Shown: positions 12,713-22,300 of the stretch, one piece after another
Position numbering within the stretch: the first letter of the stretch is position 1
Layout of the letters: every line of letters begins with the position of its first letter
NCBI RefSeq assembly: GCF_013375935.1
Contig: NZ_CP056117.1
Span: 2,790,001 to 2,854,000, forward strand
Direction: 5' to 3'
Length of the DNA stretch: 64,000 nucleotides
Origin: Enterobacter cloacae
Lineage (GTDB): Bacteria; Pseudomonadota; Gammaproteobacteria; Enterobacterales; Enterobacteriaceae
Translations under genes and position numbers: made by a program
The notes under the pieces: generated by a model
What the model saw: the letters and a program-made list of their open reading frames with translations, nothing else
Told to the model about the DNA's origin: nothing
The model's database searches: none

Positions 12713-12740
12713 AAAAAGCCTGCTCGAAAGCAGGCTTTTT
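12713..12740 (-). terminator. Terminator of tRNA-Asn copy 1
   Basis: A perfect 12-bp stem AAAAAGCCTGCT / AGCAGGCTTTTT with a CGAA loop lies immediately downstream of the minus-strand tRNA. The same hairpin core follows all four tRNA-Asn copies in the window. Confidence 0.9.
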
Positions 12741-12745
12741 AAATT

Positions 12746-12821
12746 TGGCTCCTCTGACTGGACTCGAACCAGTGACATACGGATTAACAGTCCGCCGTTC
12801 TACCGACTGAACTACAGAGGA
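12746..12821 (-). tRNA. tRNA-Asn (GTT), copy 1
   Basis: 76 nucleotides forming a full cloverleaf: acceptor TCCTCTG/CAGAGGA, D-loop AGTTCAGTCGGTAGA, anticodon loop CTGTTAA with anticodon GTT at 34-36, T-loop GGTTCGAGTCC, and encoded GCCA. It corresponds to the asnT/U/V/W family. Confidence 0.99.
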
Positions 12822-12836
12822 ATCGTTGTGGAGGTT

Positions 12837-12865
12837 TATCTTAGCGGCGAAAAAACTTTTGTCAA
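12837..12865 (-). promoter_or_regulatory. Promoter of tRNA-Asn copy 1
   Basis: On the minus strand, -35 TTGACA (12860-12865), 17 bases, then AAGATA (12837-12842). This -10 is weaker than in the other three copies and lacks their GC-rich discriminator, so this copy may be less growth-rate controlled. Confidence 0.65.
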
Positions 12866-13014
12866 ACCTGATCTTAGGTAAAAGTGACTGATTGATGATT
12901 CTGTCGTCGTTTTGTTGCTAATCCAGACATAATTTTATGGAAAATACTTTGCAGGATACGCATTTCTGCCCCATCATTTGAAATGGAGTTTCAACTTTCT
13001 CGCTAAGGTCCATT

Positions 13015-14466
13015 TTGAACGTCACCGCCCCCATACGCCAGGCGATAATGCGCACGCCCTGGTATGCCAAACGTAAAAGCTATCGAGTTCTGTTCTGGCG
13101 TGAAATCACCCCTCTTGCTGCGCCCATCTTTCTGGAGAATACCTGCGTCCTGTTAATGGGGGTGCTGAGCACCTTCCTGGTGAGCTGGCTTGGCAAAGAA
13201 GCGATGGCCGGGGTAGGGCTGGCGGACAGCTTCAACATGGTTGTGATGTCGTTCTTCGCCGCTATCGATCTCGGGACGACGGTGGTGGTTGCGTTCAGCC
13301 TCGGCAAGCTCGATCCGAAACGCGCCCGGGAAGCAGCCAGACAGTCGCTGATGATCATGACGCTCTTTTCGATCGTTCTCGCGGCGGTTATCCATTACTA
13401 CGGCAAAGAGATCATTGACGTGGTGGCGGGTGAAGCGACCGGTGAGGTGAAGGCGCTGGCGCTCACCTATCTGGAAATGACGGTGCTGAGTTATCCGGCG
13501 GCAGCCATTGCGCTGATTGGCAGCGGCGCGCTGCGCGGGGCCGGCAATACCAAAATTCCGCTGCTGATAAACGGCGGGATGAACATCCTGAACATCATCA
13601 TCAGCACTATCTTGATCTACGGCGTCTTCTCCTGGGATGGGCTGGGTTTTGTCGGCGCGGGGCTAGGGCTGACCATTTCCCGCTATATCGGTGCGGCGGC
13701 CATTATCGGCGTTCTGATGGCGGGGATCGCGCCATCGCTGCGCCTGACGCTGAAAAGCTATTTCCGTCCGCTTAACTTCGCCATTATCTGGGAAGTGATG
13801 GGGATTGGTATTCCGGCCAGTATTGAATCCGTGCTGTTCAACGGCGGGAAGCTGTTAACGCAAATGTTTGTTGCCGGGATGGGGACGGACGTTATCGCCG
13901 GTAACTTTATTGCCTTCTCCATCGCCTCGCTCATTAACCTGCCCGGTAACGCGCTGGGGTCAGCGTCGACGATCATCACCGGCAGGCGCCTCGGAAAAGG
14001 GCAAATAGGGCAGGCGGAACGGCAGCTTCGCCACGTCTTCTGGCTTTCAACCATTGGGCTGACGGCAATCGCGTGGGGAACCGCGCCGTTTGCAGGGCTG
14101 ATGGCCTCGTTCTACACGCATGAAAATGACGTAAAAGAGGTGGTGAAGGTGCTGATTTGGCTCAACGCGGCGTTTATGCCGATTTGGGCTGCCTCGTGGG
14201 TGCTGCCTGCCGGGCTGAAAGGGGCGCGCGACGCCCGCTTCGCCATGTGGGTGTCCATGCTCGGCATGTGGGGCTGTCGCGTCGTGGCGGGCTACACGCT
14301 GGGGGTGATGCTGGGCATGGGCGTGGTCGGCGTCTGGCTGGGGATGTTCCTTGACTGGGCCGTGCGCGGCGCGCTGTTCTACTGGCGTATGGTGAGCGGA
14401 CGCTGGCTGTGGAAATACCCGCGCAAAAAAACGGAACAGGCGGTTTCGGAAACCGCGAACGCCTGA
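13015..14466 (+). CDS. yeeO: MATE-family multidrug/flavin exporter YeeO
   Basis: A 483-residue MATE transporter with about twelve transmembrane segments in two homologous halves (e.g. GSGALRGAGNTKIPL and LPAGLKGARDARFA). It is collinear with E. coli YeeO, reported to export FMN/FAD and some peptides. The start is TTG at 13015 with AAGG (13005-13008) six bases upstream. The E. coli N-terminus is annotated longer, but nothing here supports an extension. The gene is bracketed by inverted tRNA-Asn copies 1 and 2. Confidence 0.93.
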   Translation: MNVTAPIRQAIMRTPWYAKRKSYRVLFWREITPLAAPIFLENTCVLLMGVLSTFLVSWLGKEAMAGVGLADSFNMVVMSFFAAIDLGTTVVVAFSLGKLDPKRAREAARQSLMIMTLFSIVLAAVIHYYGKEIIDVVAGEATGEVKALALTYLEMTVLSYPAAAIALIGSGALRGAGNTKIPLLINGGMNILNIIISTILIYGVFSWDGLGFVGAGLGLTISRYIGAAAIIGVLMAGIAPSLRLTLKSYFRPLNFAIIWEVMGIGIPASIESVLFNGGKLLTQMFVAGMGTDVIAGNFIAFSIASLINLPGNALGSASTIITGRRLGKGQIGQAERQLRHVFWLSTIGLTAIAWGTAPFAGLMASFYTHENDVKEVVKVLIWLNAAFMPIWAASWVLPAGLKGARDARFAMWVSMLGMWGCRVVAGYTLGVMLGMGVVGVWLGMFLDWAVRGALFYWRMVSGRWLWKYPRKKTEQAVSETANA

Positions 14467-14522
14467 CAAATGCGCGAAGTGGAGAATAAATCGGCAAACG
14501 ATTGAAAATCTGCATTCACCCT

Positions 14523-14551
14523 TTGACATCCTCAGGGCGCATCGATAATAT
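14523..14551 (+). promoter_or_regulatory. Promoter of tRNA-Asn copy 2
   Basis: A perfect -35 TTGACA (14523-14528), 17-base spacer and -10 TAATAT (14546-14551), followed by the GC-rich discriminator GCGCCCCG typical of stringently controlled stable-RNA promoters. Confidence 0.85.
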
Positions 14552-14569
14552 GCGCCCCGTTCACACGAT

Positions 14570-14645
14570 TCCTCTGTAGTTCAGTCGGTAGAACGGCGGA
14601 CTGTTAATCCGTATGTCACTGGTTCGAGTCCAGTCAGAGGAGCCA
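14570..14645 (+). tRNA. tRNA-Asn (GTT), copy 2
   Basis: Identical in sequence to copy 1 but in the opposite orientation, with a complete cloverleaf, GTT anticodon and encoded CCA. Confidence 0.99.
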
Positions 14646-14653
14646 AATTTAAG

Positions 14654-14679
14654 AAGCCTGCTTTTAAAGCAGGCTTTTT
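14654..14679 (+). terminator. Terminator of tRNA-Asn copy 2
   Basis: A hairpin AGCCTGCTTT / AAAGCAGGCT followed by TTTTG, nine bases after the tRNA 3' end. The homology with copy 1 continues past the hairpin through GCTTTTCTGCGTTCGCTAAA. Confidence 0.9.
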
Positions 14680-14712
14680 GCTTTTCTGCGTTCGCTAAAT
14701 CTGTCGGGAAGC

Positions 14713-14748
14713 GGCTTCGCCTTACCCCAGCGGCGGGAAGGCGAAGCC
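14713..14748. repeat. Long inverted repeat at the 3' end of amn
   Basis: A perfect 11-bp inverted repeat GGCTTCGCCTT / AAGGCGAAGCC with a 14-base loop lies six bases beyond the amn stop. There is no T-run, so it looks more like a transcript-end stabiliser or REP-like unit than an intrinsic terminator. Confidence 0.5.
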
Positions 14749-14754
14749 CTGCAA

Positions 14755-16209
14755 TCAGCGGAACGGCGGCTCGTTGAAGGTGCGCAGCTTGCGGGAATGC
14801 AGCCTGTCGCCTTCCGCGCGCAGCAAATCGATGGCGCGAATACCGATTTGCAAATGTTCAGAAATTGCCCCCTCGTAAAAACGGTTCGCCTGACCCGGCA
14901 GCTTGATCTCCCCGTGAAGCGGCTTATCGGACACGCACAGCAGCGTGCCGTAAGGCACGCGGAAGCGGTAGCCCTGCGCTGCTATCGTGGCGCTTTCCAT
15001 GTCGATGGCCACCGCGCGGCTGAGGTTGAAGCGCAGCGCGGAGGCGGAATAACGCAGCTCCCAGTTGCGGTCATCCGTGGTGACGACCGTACCGGTACGC
15101 AGGCGCTGCTTCACCTCTTCACCCGGCATACCGCTCACCTCTTTCGTGGCGTCGTACAGGGCGCGCTGCACTTCGGCGATGCTTGGGATTGGAATGTCCG
15201 GCGGCAGAACCGCGTCGAGAACGTGGTCGTCGCGCAGGTAGGCGTGGGCCAGGACGTAATCGCCAATCAGCTGACTTTCGCGCAGGCCGCCGCAGTGGCC
15301 GATCATCAGCCAGACGTCCGGGCGCAGCACCGCCAGGTGGTCGCAGATGGTTTTCGCATTCGACGGGCCAACGCCGATGTTAATCAGCGTAATGCCCTGG
15401 CCGTCGGCGGTGATCAGGTGCCAGGCCGGCATCTGGTGCTTTTTCCACGCCAGGTCGGAGATGGCCTCCTCCGGCGCTTCGGTTTCGGCGGTGATCCAGA
15501 TCCCGCCCGCGCAGGAGAGGGCGATGTAAGGGCTGTCCGGGTCGAGGATCTGGCTACAGCCCCAGCGGACAAATTCGTCCACATAGCGCGTGTAGTTGGT
15601 AAACAGCACGAACGGCTGGAAGTGTTCGGCCGGCGTGCCGGTGTAATGGCGCAGGCGCGCCAGCGAGAAATCCACCCGGCGGGCATCAAAGTGCGACAGC
15701 GGTGAAAACTCTGCCGGGTGGTAGATGCCGTCAGCCGTTTCATCGCCAATCTGCGACAGCTCGGTCGTCGGGAAGTGGCGCGTCAGCCCCGCGCTCATGG
15801 AGCGGTCCAGCGTCAGCGCCGAGCCGTCTATCACGTAGGGATAGGGGATCTCGTGCAGGGACGGTTCGACGCTGATATGCGCGCCGTAGTCCTGGTACAG
15901 CAGCGTGAGCTGCTCTTCCAGATAGGGCCGAAACAGCCCAGGACGGGTGATGGTCGTGCTGTAACAGCCCGAGTGGGTGAAGCGGGCATAGGCGCGGGTT
16001 TTCGGATTACTGCTGGCGCTGCCGTCCCAGGTGACAGAGAGCGATGGATAAACAAAAAGGCCCTGGGTTCTGGCCTTTTCATCGGGAAGTTTCCCGGTTT
16101 CGATATAGTCGCCGATGGCGTTACGCAGCGCGTTGACGGACTGTTCATACAGCGCGTCGAGTTTTTCCAGCGCCTGAGCCGGGGTCAGGCTGGAGCCCTT
16201 ATTATTCAT
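14755..16209 (-). CDS. amn: AMP nucleosidase
   Basis: A 484-residue enzyme hydrolysing AMP to adenine and ribose-5-phosphate. An N-terminal Amn-specific domain precedes a C-terminal nucleoside-phosphorylase-like domain (about residues 270-470) with the IGHCGGLRE and VAIDMESATIA motifs. Length equals that of E. coli Amn. AAGGAG precedes the ATG. It is on the opposite strand from tRNA-Asn copy 2. Confidence 0.97.
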   Translation of the reverse strand: MNNKGSSLTPAQALEKLDALYEQSVNALRNAIGDYIETGKLPDEKARTQGLFVYPSLSVTWDGSASSNPKTRAYARFTHSGCYSTTITRPGLFRPYLEEQLTLLYQDYGAHISVEPSLHEIPYPYVIDGSALTLDRSMSAGLTRHFPTTELSQIGDETADGIYHPAEFSPLSHFDARRVDFSLARLRHYTGTPAEHFQPFVLFTNYTRYVDEFVRWGCSQILDPDSPYIALSCAGGIWITAETEAPEEAISDLAWKKHQMPAWHLITADGQGITLINIGVGPSNAKTICDHLAVLRPDVWLMIGHCGGLRESQLIGDYVLAHAYLRDDHVLDAVLPPDIPIPSIAEVQRALYDATKEVSGMPGEEVKQRLRTGTVVTTDDRNWELRYSASALRFNLSRAVAIDMESATIAAQGYRFRVPYGTLLCVSDKPLHGEIKLPGQANRFYEGAISEHLQIGIRAIDLLRAEGDRLHSRKLRTFNEPPFR

Positions 16210-16285
16210 GTTTGTCTCCTTGTTCCACAGGTGTGCGGCGATACCCGATAGTATGTCACACGCCTGTGAAACAAAAGTGAGGAGA

Positions 16286-17602
16286 TCAGCCGCGCGCGGT
16301 TTCCTTCATAAACAGGGCGGTCGCGGCGGAGAGCAGGCAGCCCGCCAGCAGGTAAATCGCCACGCTGTGCCAGTCGCCGCCGGAGAAGGTCACCAGCGCG
16401 GCGGCGATAAACGGCGTAAACCCGCCGCCGACCACGCTTGCGACCTGGTATCCCACGCCCGCGCCGCTGTAGCGGTAGCTTGCGCCGAACAGCTCGGTAA
16501 ACATCGGTTGCTGCACGCACACCACCATATCGTGGGCGACATTGGCCAGCATGATGGCGAAGAAGACGATCCAGAAGACCGACTGCGCCTCCAGCGCCAT
16601 AAAGAACGGCCACGCGCTCAGGGTGCCGATTAATGCCCCGGTAATGTAAACCCGCCGACGGCCAAACCGGTCGGCGAGCCAGGCGAAGCAGGGGATGGTC
16701 AGGCAGCTTATTCCGCCGACCACCAGGCCAATGTTCAGGAACAGCTCCCGCGGCAGGCCGAGGTTTTGCGTCGAATAGTTCAGGGCAAAAGCGGTGACGA
16801 TATACATGGTCAACAGTTCACACAGGCGCAGGGCGATAATTTTCAGAAAAGCGCCAGGGTGCTGCACCAGCGCTTCCATCACCGGCAGCCGTTTTTTCGC
16901 CGCCGGCTTTTCCCGCTGCTGCTGTTCAAATTCGGCCGACTCCTCCATGCCGTTGCGGATCCAGAGGGCCACCACGACCAGCACAATGCTGAAGATAAAC
17001 GGTATACGCCAGCCCCAGCTCAGGAACTGCTCGTCGGTGGTGAGCTGGCTTATCAGCGACACCAGCCCGGTGGAGAGCAGCAGGCCCACGCCATACCCCA
17101 CCTGCACGCCGCTGCTGTAAAAGGCTTTCCTGTTTTTTGGCGCGCTTTCCACGGAGAGCAACGCCGCGCCGCCCCATTCGCCGCCTACGGCAAAGCCCTG
17201 AATGGCGCGCAGCGTCACCAGCAGCACCGGTGCCCACCAGCCGATGGAGTCAAAGGACGGTAAAATGCCAATTAGCGCGGTGGCAATGCCCATCATCCAT
17301 ACGGTGAGCATCAGCATGCGCTTGCGGCCCAGGCGGTCGCCGAAGTGGCCGAAGATCACCCCGCCGAGAGGGCGAAACAGGAAGCCGACGCCGAAGGTGG
17401 CAAAGGCGGCCAGCGTGCCCATGGCGGGGCCGATCTGGGGAAAGAATTCACGGTTGAACACCAGCGCGGCGGTGATGCCGTAGAGCAGAAAGTCATACCA
17501 GTCGACGACGGCGCCTGCGAAGCTCCCTAAAGCGGCGCGGCGGGCGCGGTTAAGCGAAGGTGTCTCCTCGTCAGGGCGAGCGGAGATGAGGGTTGAGTCC
17601 AT
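16286..17602 (-). CDS. shiA: Shikimate:proton symporter
   Basis: A 438-residue MFS transporter of the metabolite:H+ symporter family, twelve transmembrane helices, collinear with E. coli ShiA from MDSTLISARPDE to the C-terminus and of identical length. The conserved loop GHFGDRLGRKRML lies between helices 2 and 3. It should import shikimate from the periplasm. It reads toward amn with a 76-bp gap. Confidence 0.95.
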   Translation of the reverse strand: MDSTLISARPDEETPSLNRARRAALGSFAGAVVDWYDFLLYGITAALVFNREFFPQIGPAMGTLAAFATFGVGFLFRPLGGVIFGHFGDRLGRKRMLMLTVWMMGIATALIGILPSFDSIGWWAPVLLVTLRAIQGFAVGGEWGGAALLSVESAPKNRKAFYSSGVQVGYGVGLLLSTGLVSLISQLTTDEQFLSWGWRIPFIFSIVLVVVALWIRNGMEESAEFEQQQREKPAAKKRLPVMEALVQHPGAFLKIIALRLCELLTMYIVTAFALNYSTQNLGLPRELFLNIGLVVGGISCLTIPCFAWLADRFGRRRVYITGALIGTLSAWPFFMALEAQSVFWIVFFAIMLANVAHDMVVCVQQPMFTELFGASYRYSGAGVGYQVASVVGGGFTPFIAAALVTFSGGDWHSVAIYLLAGCLLSAATALFMKETARG

Positions 17603-17784
17603 AGTTGTCCTGTCCGTACTGATTTTTAATTATTGGTATAAGAAAAGGTCACTCACACTGCGGCCGTCGTAGTGACGGAACGTATGAGACTACCGCGACA
17701 GGCGGCCTGAGAAAACGTTTTTATCTTTCCTGAAAGCGCTAAATAAATATATTTCATCTTACCCCGCCCCAACATAAATCAGCC

Positions 17785-17819
17785 TGTTTGGCTCCGGTTA
17801 GGTCTGGATGGTTTACAGT
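17785..17819 (+). promoter_or_regulatory. Possible PhoP box and -10 for the pagP-like gene
   Basis: TGTTTG-N5-GGTTAG (17785-17801) has the 11-base direct-repeat spacing of a PhoP box ((T/G)GTTTA-N5-(T/G)GTTTA) with three mismatches. TACAGT (17814-17819) follows 12 bases later where a -10 is expected. PhoPQ controls pagP in Salmonella and E. coli, which makes the site plausible but not proven. Confidence 0.35.
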
Positions 17820-17858
17820 AATAACGATCGCAACGTGACGTAAGCTGAGGGAATAACC

Positions 17859-18436
17859 ATGCAACGCCTCTTTCCTGCACTCTGGGTCGTTCTGTTTTTA
17901 GTGGTTTCGCCGCTGCATGCGGAGCCTAAAGTTTATGGCGAGCAGCGCATTCACCGCTGGTGGGACGCGCTGACGGACGATATTTCTCAGACCTGGGAGC
18001 AGCCGGATCGTTACGATCTCTATCTGCCGTTTCTGAGCTGGCACGCTCGCTTTATGTACGATAAAGAAAAAACGGACAATTACAACGAAATGCCGTGGGG
18101 CGGGGGGGGCTGGGCATTTCTCGCTACAGCGACGAGGGCAACTGGAGCGCGCTCTTTGCCATGATGTTTAAAGATTCCCACAGCGAGTGGCAGCCCGCGA
18201 TGGGCTACGGCTGGGAAAAAGGGTGGTATCTCGATAACGCGAAAGATTTTCGCCTGGGGCTGGGCGCCGCGGCGGGCATCACGGCCCGCGACGACTTTGC
18301 TAACTATGTACCGCTTCCGTTTATCTTTCCCCTTTTCTCCGCCGGGTACAAGCGCGTTACCGTTCAGTTCACCTATATTCCCGGAACCTACAACAACGGC
18401 AACGTGCTGTTTGCCTGGCTGCGGCTGGGCTTTTAA
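17859..18436 (+). pseudogene. PagP-like lipid A palmitoyltransferase, frameshifted at a G8 tract
   Basis: Two overlapping frames (17859-18164 and the frame ending at 18436) together encode a complete PagP-type outer-membrane beta-barrel palmitoyltransferase. A signal peptide ends at SPLHA; the catalytic His lies in [14 protein letters not shown] (His62 of the precursor) and the Asp-Ser pair in MMFKDS. The frame breaks at a run of eight G (18102-18109); six or nine G would restore [17 protein letters not shown]. As read, His is separated from Asp-Ser and the product is inactive. It may be a sequencing error, a recent mutation or a slippage switch. The gene converges on the acyltransferase with a four-base overlap. 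Confidence 0.85.
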
Positions 18437-19398
18437 AGGGTGATCACTTTTTTAGCCACCGCGTTGGAAAGGATCAGCAGAGAAAACAGGACCGACGTTA
18501 TAAAGGTGAGCACGATCAGGGCAAGCTTGATGCTCAGCGAGGTCACCGGAATAAGAGCCGTCAGCAGGTGAAACACCGAGTAGTGCATAATATATACCCC
18601 GGTCATCGTTTTGCTGATGGCGGCCAGCACGGACTCCTTAAACTCCGCATTGCGGCGAAAGCGTACGCCATTTGCCGCAATCACCAGCGCGATGATCAGA
18701 ATGTAGATTTGCGATCCGGTGAGAATAAAGGCGTTCCTGTCGGCTTTAAACAGCGCGAAAAAGAAGTGCCGCTCGTAAAACCACGTGAAGAGATAGATAA
18801 ACGGAATGGCAATTACCGCTGCCCTGACCACGCTTTTGCGGCCGATCCACGCTGCGATTTGCGGATCGCAAAAAAGCTGCCCCGTCAGATAAAACAGCAG
18901 CCACGTCCACAGGCGGTACTGGGGCGACAGCGAAAAGATATGGGCCTCAGGATAGAGCGCTGACAGCAAATCGTACCCGTACGAGAAAAGCAGCAGGCCG
19001 GCAATCACCCCGCAAAACAGCCTGCGCCGCTGGCTGAGCCACTCCACCGCCGGATGAAACGTGTAAATCACGACAAACGCGAACACGAACCAGGGCTGGA
19101 TCAGATAGCCGCGCTGATAGGGCTCCCACAGGTAGTAGATGGTTATCCAGAACAGAAAGACGATAACAAGGCTTTTGATCTTATTAAGCTGCCAGCTTGT
19201 GCCGTGACGGGATTGCCCGTCCAGATAACCTGCAACCACAAAAAACAGCGGCGTGGCGATGGTCGAAATAAACGTTAAAAAGCCCAGGATCCAGTGGTAG
19301 TCATAATCATAACGATCCCAGGTGTTGTAGATGGTGAAAAAGGTTACCGCCGTCATACAGCCCAGCGTCTTGATGATGTTCAGCCCTGTCGCATTCAT
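18433..19398 (-). CDS. Acyltransferase-3 family integral membrane protein
   Basis: A 321-residue protein with about ten hydrophobic segments, resembling the acyltransferase-3 / OafA-WecH family that acetylates or acylates envelope sugars. Supporting features are the N-terminal [19 protein letters not shown] segment (the family's first-helix region, but lacking an obvious catalytic His) and the C-terminal [11 protein letters not shown] segment. Its ATG overlaps the stop of the RND permease by four bases, so it is the last gene of that operon. Substrate unknown. Confidence 0.7.
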   Translation of the reverse strand: MNATGLNIIKTLGCMTAVTFFTIYNTWDRYDYDYHWILGFLTFISTIATPLFFVVAGYLDGQSRHGTSWQLNKIKSLVIVFLFWITIYYLWEPYQRGYLIQPWFVFAFVVIYTFHPAVEWLSQRRRLFCGVIAGLLLFSYGYDLLSALYPEAHIFSLSPQYRLWTWLLFYLTGQLFCDPQIAAWIGRKSVVRAAVIAIPFIYLFTWFYERHFFFALFKADRNAFILTGSQIYILIIALVIAANGVRFRRNAEFKESVLAAISKTMTGVYIMHYSVFHLLTALIPVTSLSIKLALIVLTFITSVLFSLLILSNAVAKKVITL

Positions 19399-22300
19399 TG
19401 TTGTTCAGCTTTGTCCTTACGATGAAAACACGCATAAATTACCGGGAGTACCAAAAGCGTAAGGATTGTAGCAAACCCAAGTCCAAACATAATCACAACG
19501 GCCATGCTCTGGAAGAACACATCCAGCAGCAGGGGTGCGAGGCCAAGCACGGTGGTAAAGGCGGTCAGCAGGATAGGGCGCAGGCGCGAGGTGGCGGCAC
19601 AGACGATCGCGTCGTGCTGATCCTTATGCGCTTTTTGCTGCTCGATCTCTTCCACCAGCACAATGCCGTTGCGGATCAGCATCCCGCTCAGGCTCAGCAG
19701 GCCTATCAGCGCCATAAAGCCAAACGGAATACCGGTGATCAAGAATCCCGGCGTGACGCCGATCAGCGCCAGCGGTACGGTCAGCCAGATGGCAACGGCG
19801 TTTTTCAGCGAACTGAACATCAGAACCGTGATGGCAAACATCACCAGATACCCCAGCGGCAGCGTGGTGAACAGGCCCTGCTGCGCTTCGCTGGAGTTTT
19901 CTGCATCTCCGCCCCACTCGATGCTGTAGCCGTGGGGCAGGGGAAGCGCATCAACGTGCGGCTTCACGCGGGCGAGAATATCGCCGGAGGTCTGCTGGCT
20001 CAGCGGGTCGGGGTCGGTCTGCACGGTCAGCACCCGCGAGCGGTCGCGACGCAGGATCAGCGGGTCTTCCCACTCCAGCGAGAAGCTGCTGACGACGTTA
20101 CTCAGCGGAATATACTGCTGCCGGGTCTGGCTCCAGACCAGCACGTTGTTCAGGTGATTGGCGTCCAGCCGCTCGCTTTCCGGGGGGCGCACCACCACGG
20201 GTAACAGGTCGCTCCCTTCCCGGTACAGTCCCGCCCGGCTGCCGGAGAAATTCATCTCCAGGGCGTTATCGACGTCCTGCTTATCCACGCCAAGCTCGCG
20301 GCCGAGCGCGGCAACGTACTGGGGACGGATCACCTTGCTGCGGTTTTGCCAGTCGTTCCTTACGCTGTCGGTGGCCGGATCGCGCGCGAGGATATCATCC
20401 ACCTGGCTGGCTATCAGGCGCAGCCTGTCAGGATCGGGCCCTTTGATGCGCACCTCAATGGCGCTGTCGCCGGAGGGGCCAAACATTACCCGCTTCGTGC
20501 TGGCGTTAACCTGCGGGTAGTGGCGGGCAATGTACTCATACACGTGGCGTGCCAGCGCCGGAATAGTACGCCGATCGTCCATCCGCACCATGATTTGCGC
20601 GTAGTTGCTGTACTGGCGCTGCCCGCTGTAGGTCAGAATAAAACGCATACTTCCCTGACCAATCGTTGAGACCGTGGTCTCCACGCCGGGCTGGCCGTTA
20701 ATGGTTTTCTCGATATCCCCGGTCATCTTCTCGGTCCATTTGATGTCGGTTCCGTAAGGAAGCCAGAGGTCGACAAAGAAAATCGGCGTACTGGAGGAGG
20801 GAAAGAAGTTCTGGCGGACCGAACCAAAGCCCCAGACCGCAGCGGCCAGCAGGGCGGCCATGACGATCAGCGTCGGTGCCTTACGCCGCAGTAGCGCGCT
20901 CAGCAAGCCCTGATAGAGCCGATAGATGCGTTTGTCGTAAGGATCCGTTTCGTCTGCCTTCGGCGGCCCTGCGTCATGCTTAAACAGCCACCACTTAATC
21001 AGCACCGGCGTAATGGTGAGGGCTGAGAACCAGCTCAGCATGAGCGAAATCAGCAGCACCTGAAACAGCGATTTACAGTACTCGCCGGTGGAGTCCTGCG
21101 ACAGCCCTACGGGCGCAAAGGCCAGAATAGCGATCACCGTCGCGCCCAGCAGCGGCAGGGCAGAGCGGCGGATAATGTGATTAATGGCCCCGTACAGGGG
21201 CGAACCCTGCTGCCGGGCAATAAGTACCCCTTCGACAATCACGATGGCGTTGTCCACCAGCATACTGAGGGCGATGATCAGCGCCCCCAGGGAAATGCGC
21301 TGTAGTTCAATTCCCCAGAGATACATGAATAGCAGCGTACCCAGCACGTTGAGCGCGAGGGAGAAGGCGATAATAATCCCGCTGCGCAGGCCCATAAAAA
21401 TCAGCAGCACGCCGACGACGATTGCCAGCGCCATCAGGAAATTAACGATAAACCCGTTCACGGAATGGCCCACTTCCGCTGCCTGATCGTAAAACAGGTC
21501 GATATGGATCCCCGCCGGTTTTTCAGCGGACATCTGCTGAAGCTTCACCTCCAGCGCATGCCCCACGTCGATCACATTCACGCCGGGGATAAAAGAGACG
21601 CCCATGGTGACGGCCTTTCTGCCGTTGGCATGGTAGATGCCGGGCGGTGAGGCATTCAGCCCGCGCGACAGGGTGGCGATATCCCGCAGGCGGGTAGTCG
21701 CCCCGGTGCCGGACGGGGAGATGATGAGATCGGCAAGCTCGTCAATATTCTCGAACTCACCGGTAGGATGCAGGCGGATCGACTCGGTCCCGGCGGGAAT
21801 GTCCCCCGCGCTGGAGACCACGTTCAGCCTGCCCAGCAGCGCGGAGAGCTGGTTTAGCGTGATTCCGCGCGCGGCCATTTTGCTCAGAGAAATATCCACG
21901 TTGATCTGCTGGCTGATGGCCCCGCCGATGGCAACCTTACCGACGCCCGGCACCAGGACCAGCTCCCGGCGCAGCTGCTCGGCATAGCGCACCAGTTCAG
22001 GATTGCTAAACTCATCGCCGGAAATGGCAAAGAAAAAGCCGAACACGTCGCCAAAATCGTCATTCACAAACGGGGTCACCACGCCCGGCGGAAACTGGCG
22101 CGCGGCATCCCCCACGCGGCGGCGCAGTTCATCCCAGATCTGCGGCAGGTCGTTTGAATGGTAGCGCGACGCGATGTTAATGGTGATTTGCGACAGGCCG
22201 CTGGAGGAGATGGAGCTGACGTTATCCAGGTACGGTAGCTGCTGAAGCGCGTTTTCCAGCGGCAGGGTGACCTCTTCCTCAACCTGCTGCGCCGACGCGC

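Noticed and set aside
16248..16270. Pho-box-like direct repeat upstream of amn
   Set aside because: Each half-site matches only five of seven bases and the repeat points away from amn; it may just be the TCACA-N4-TGTGA inverted repeat.
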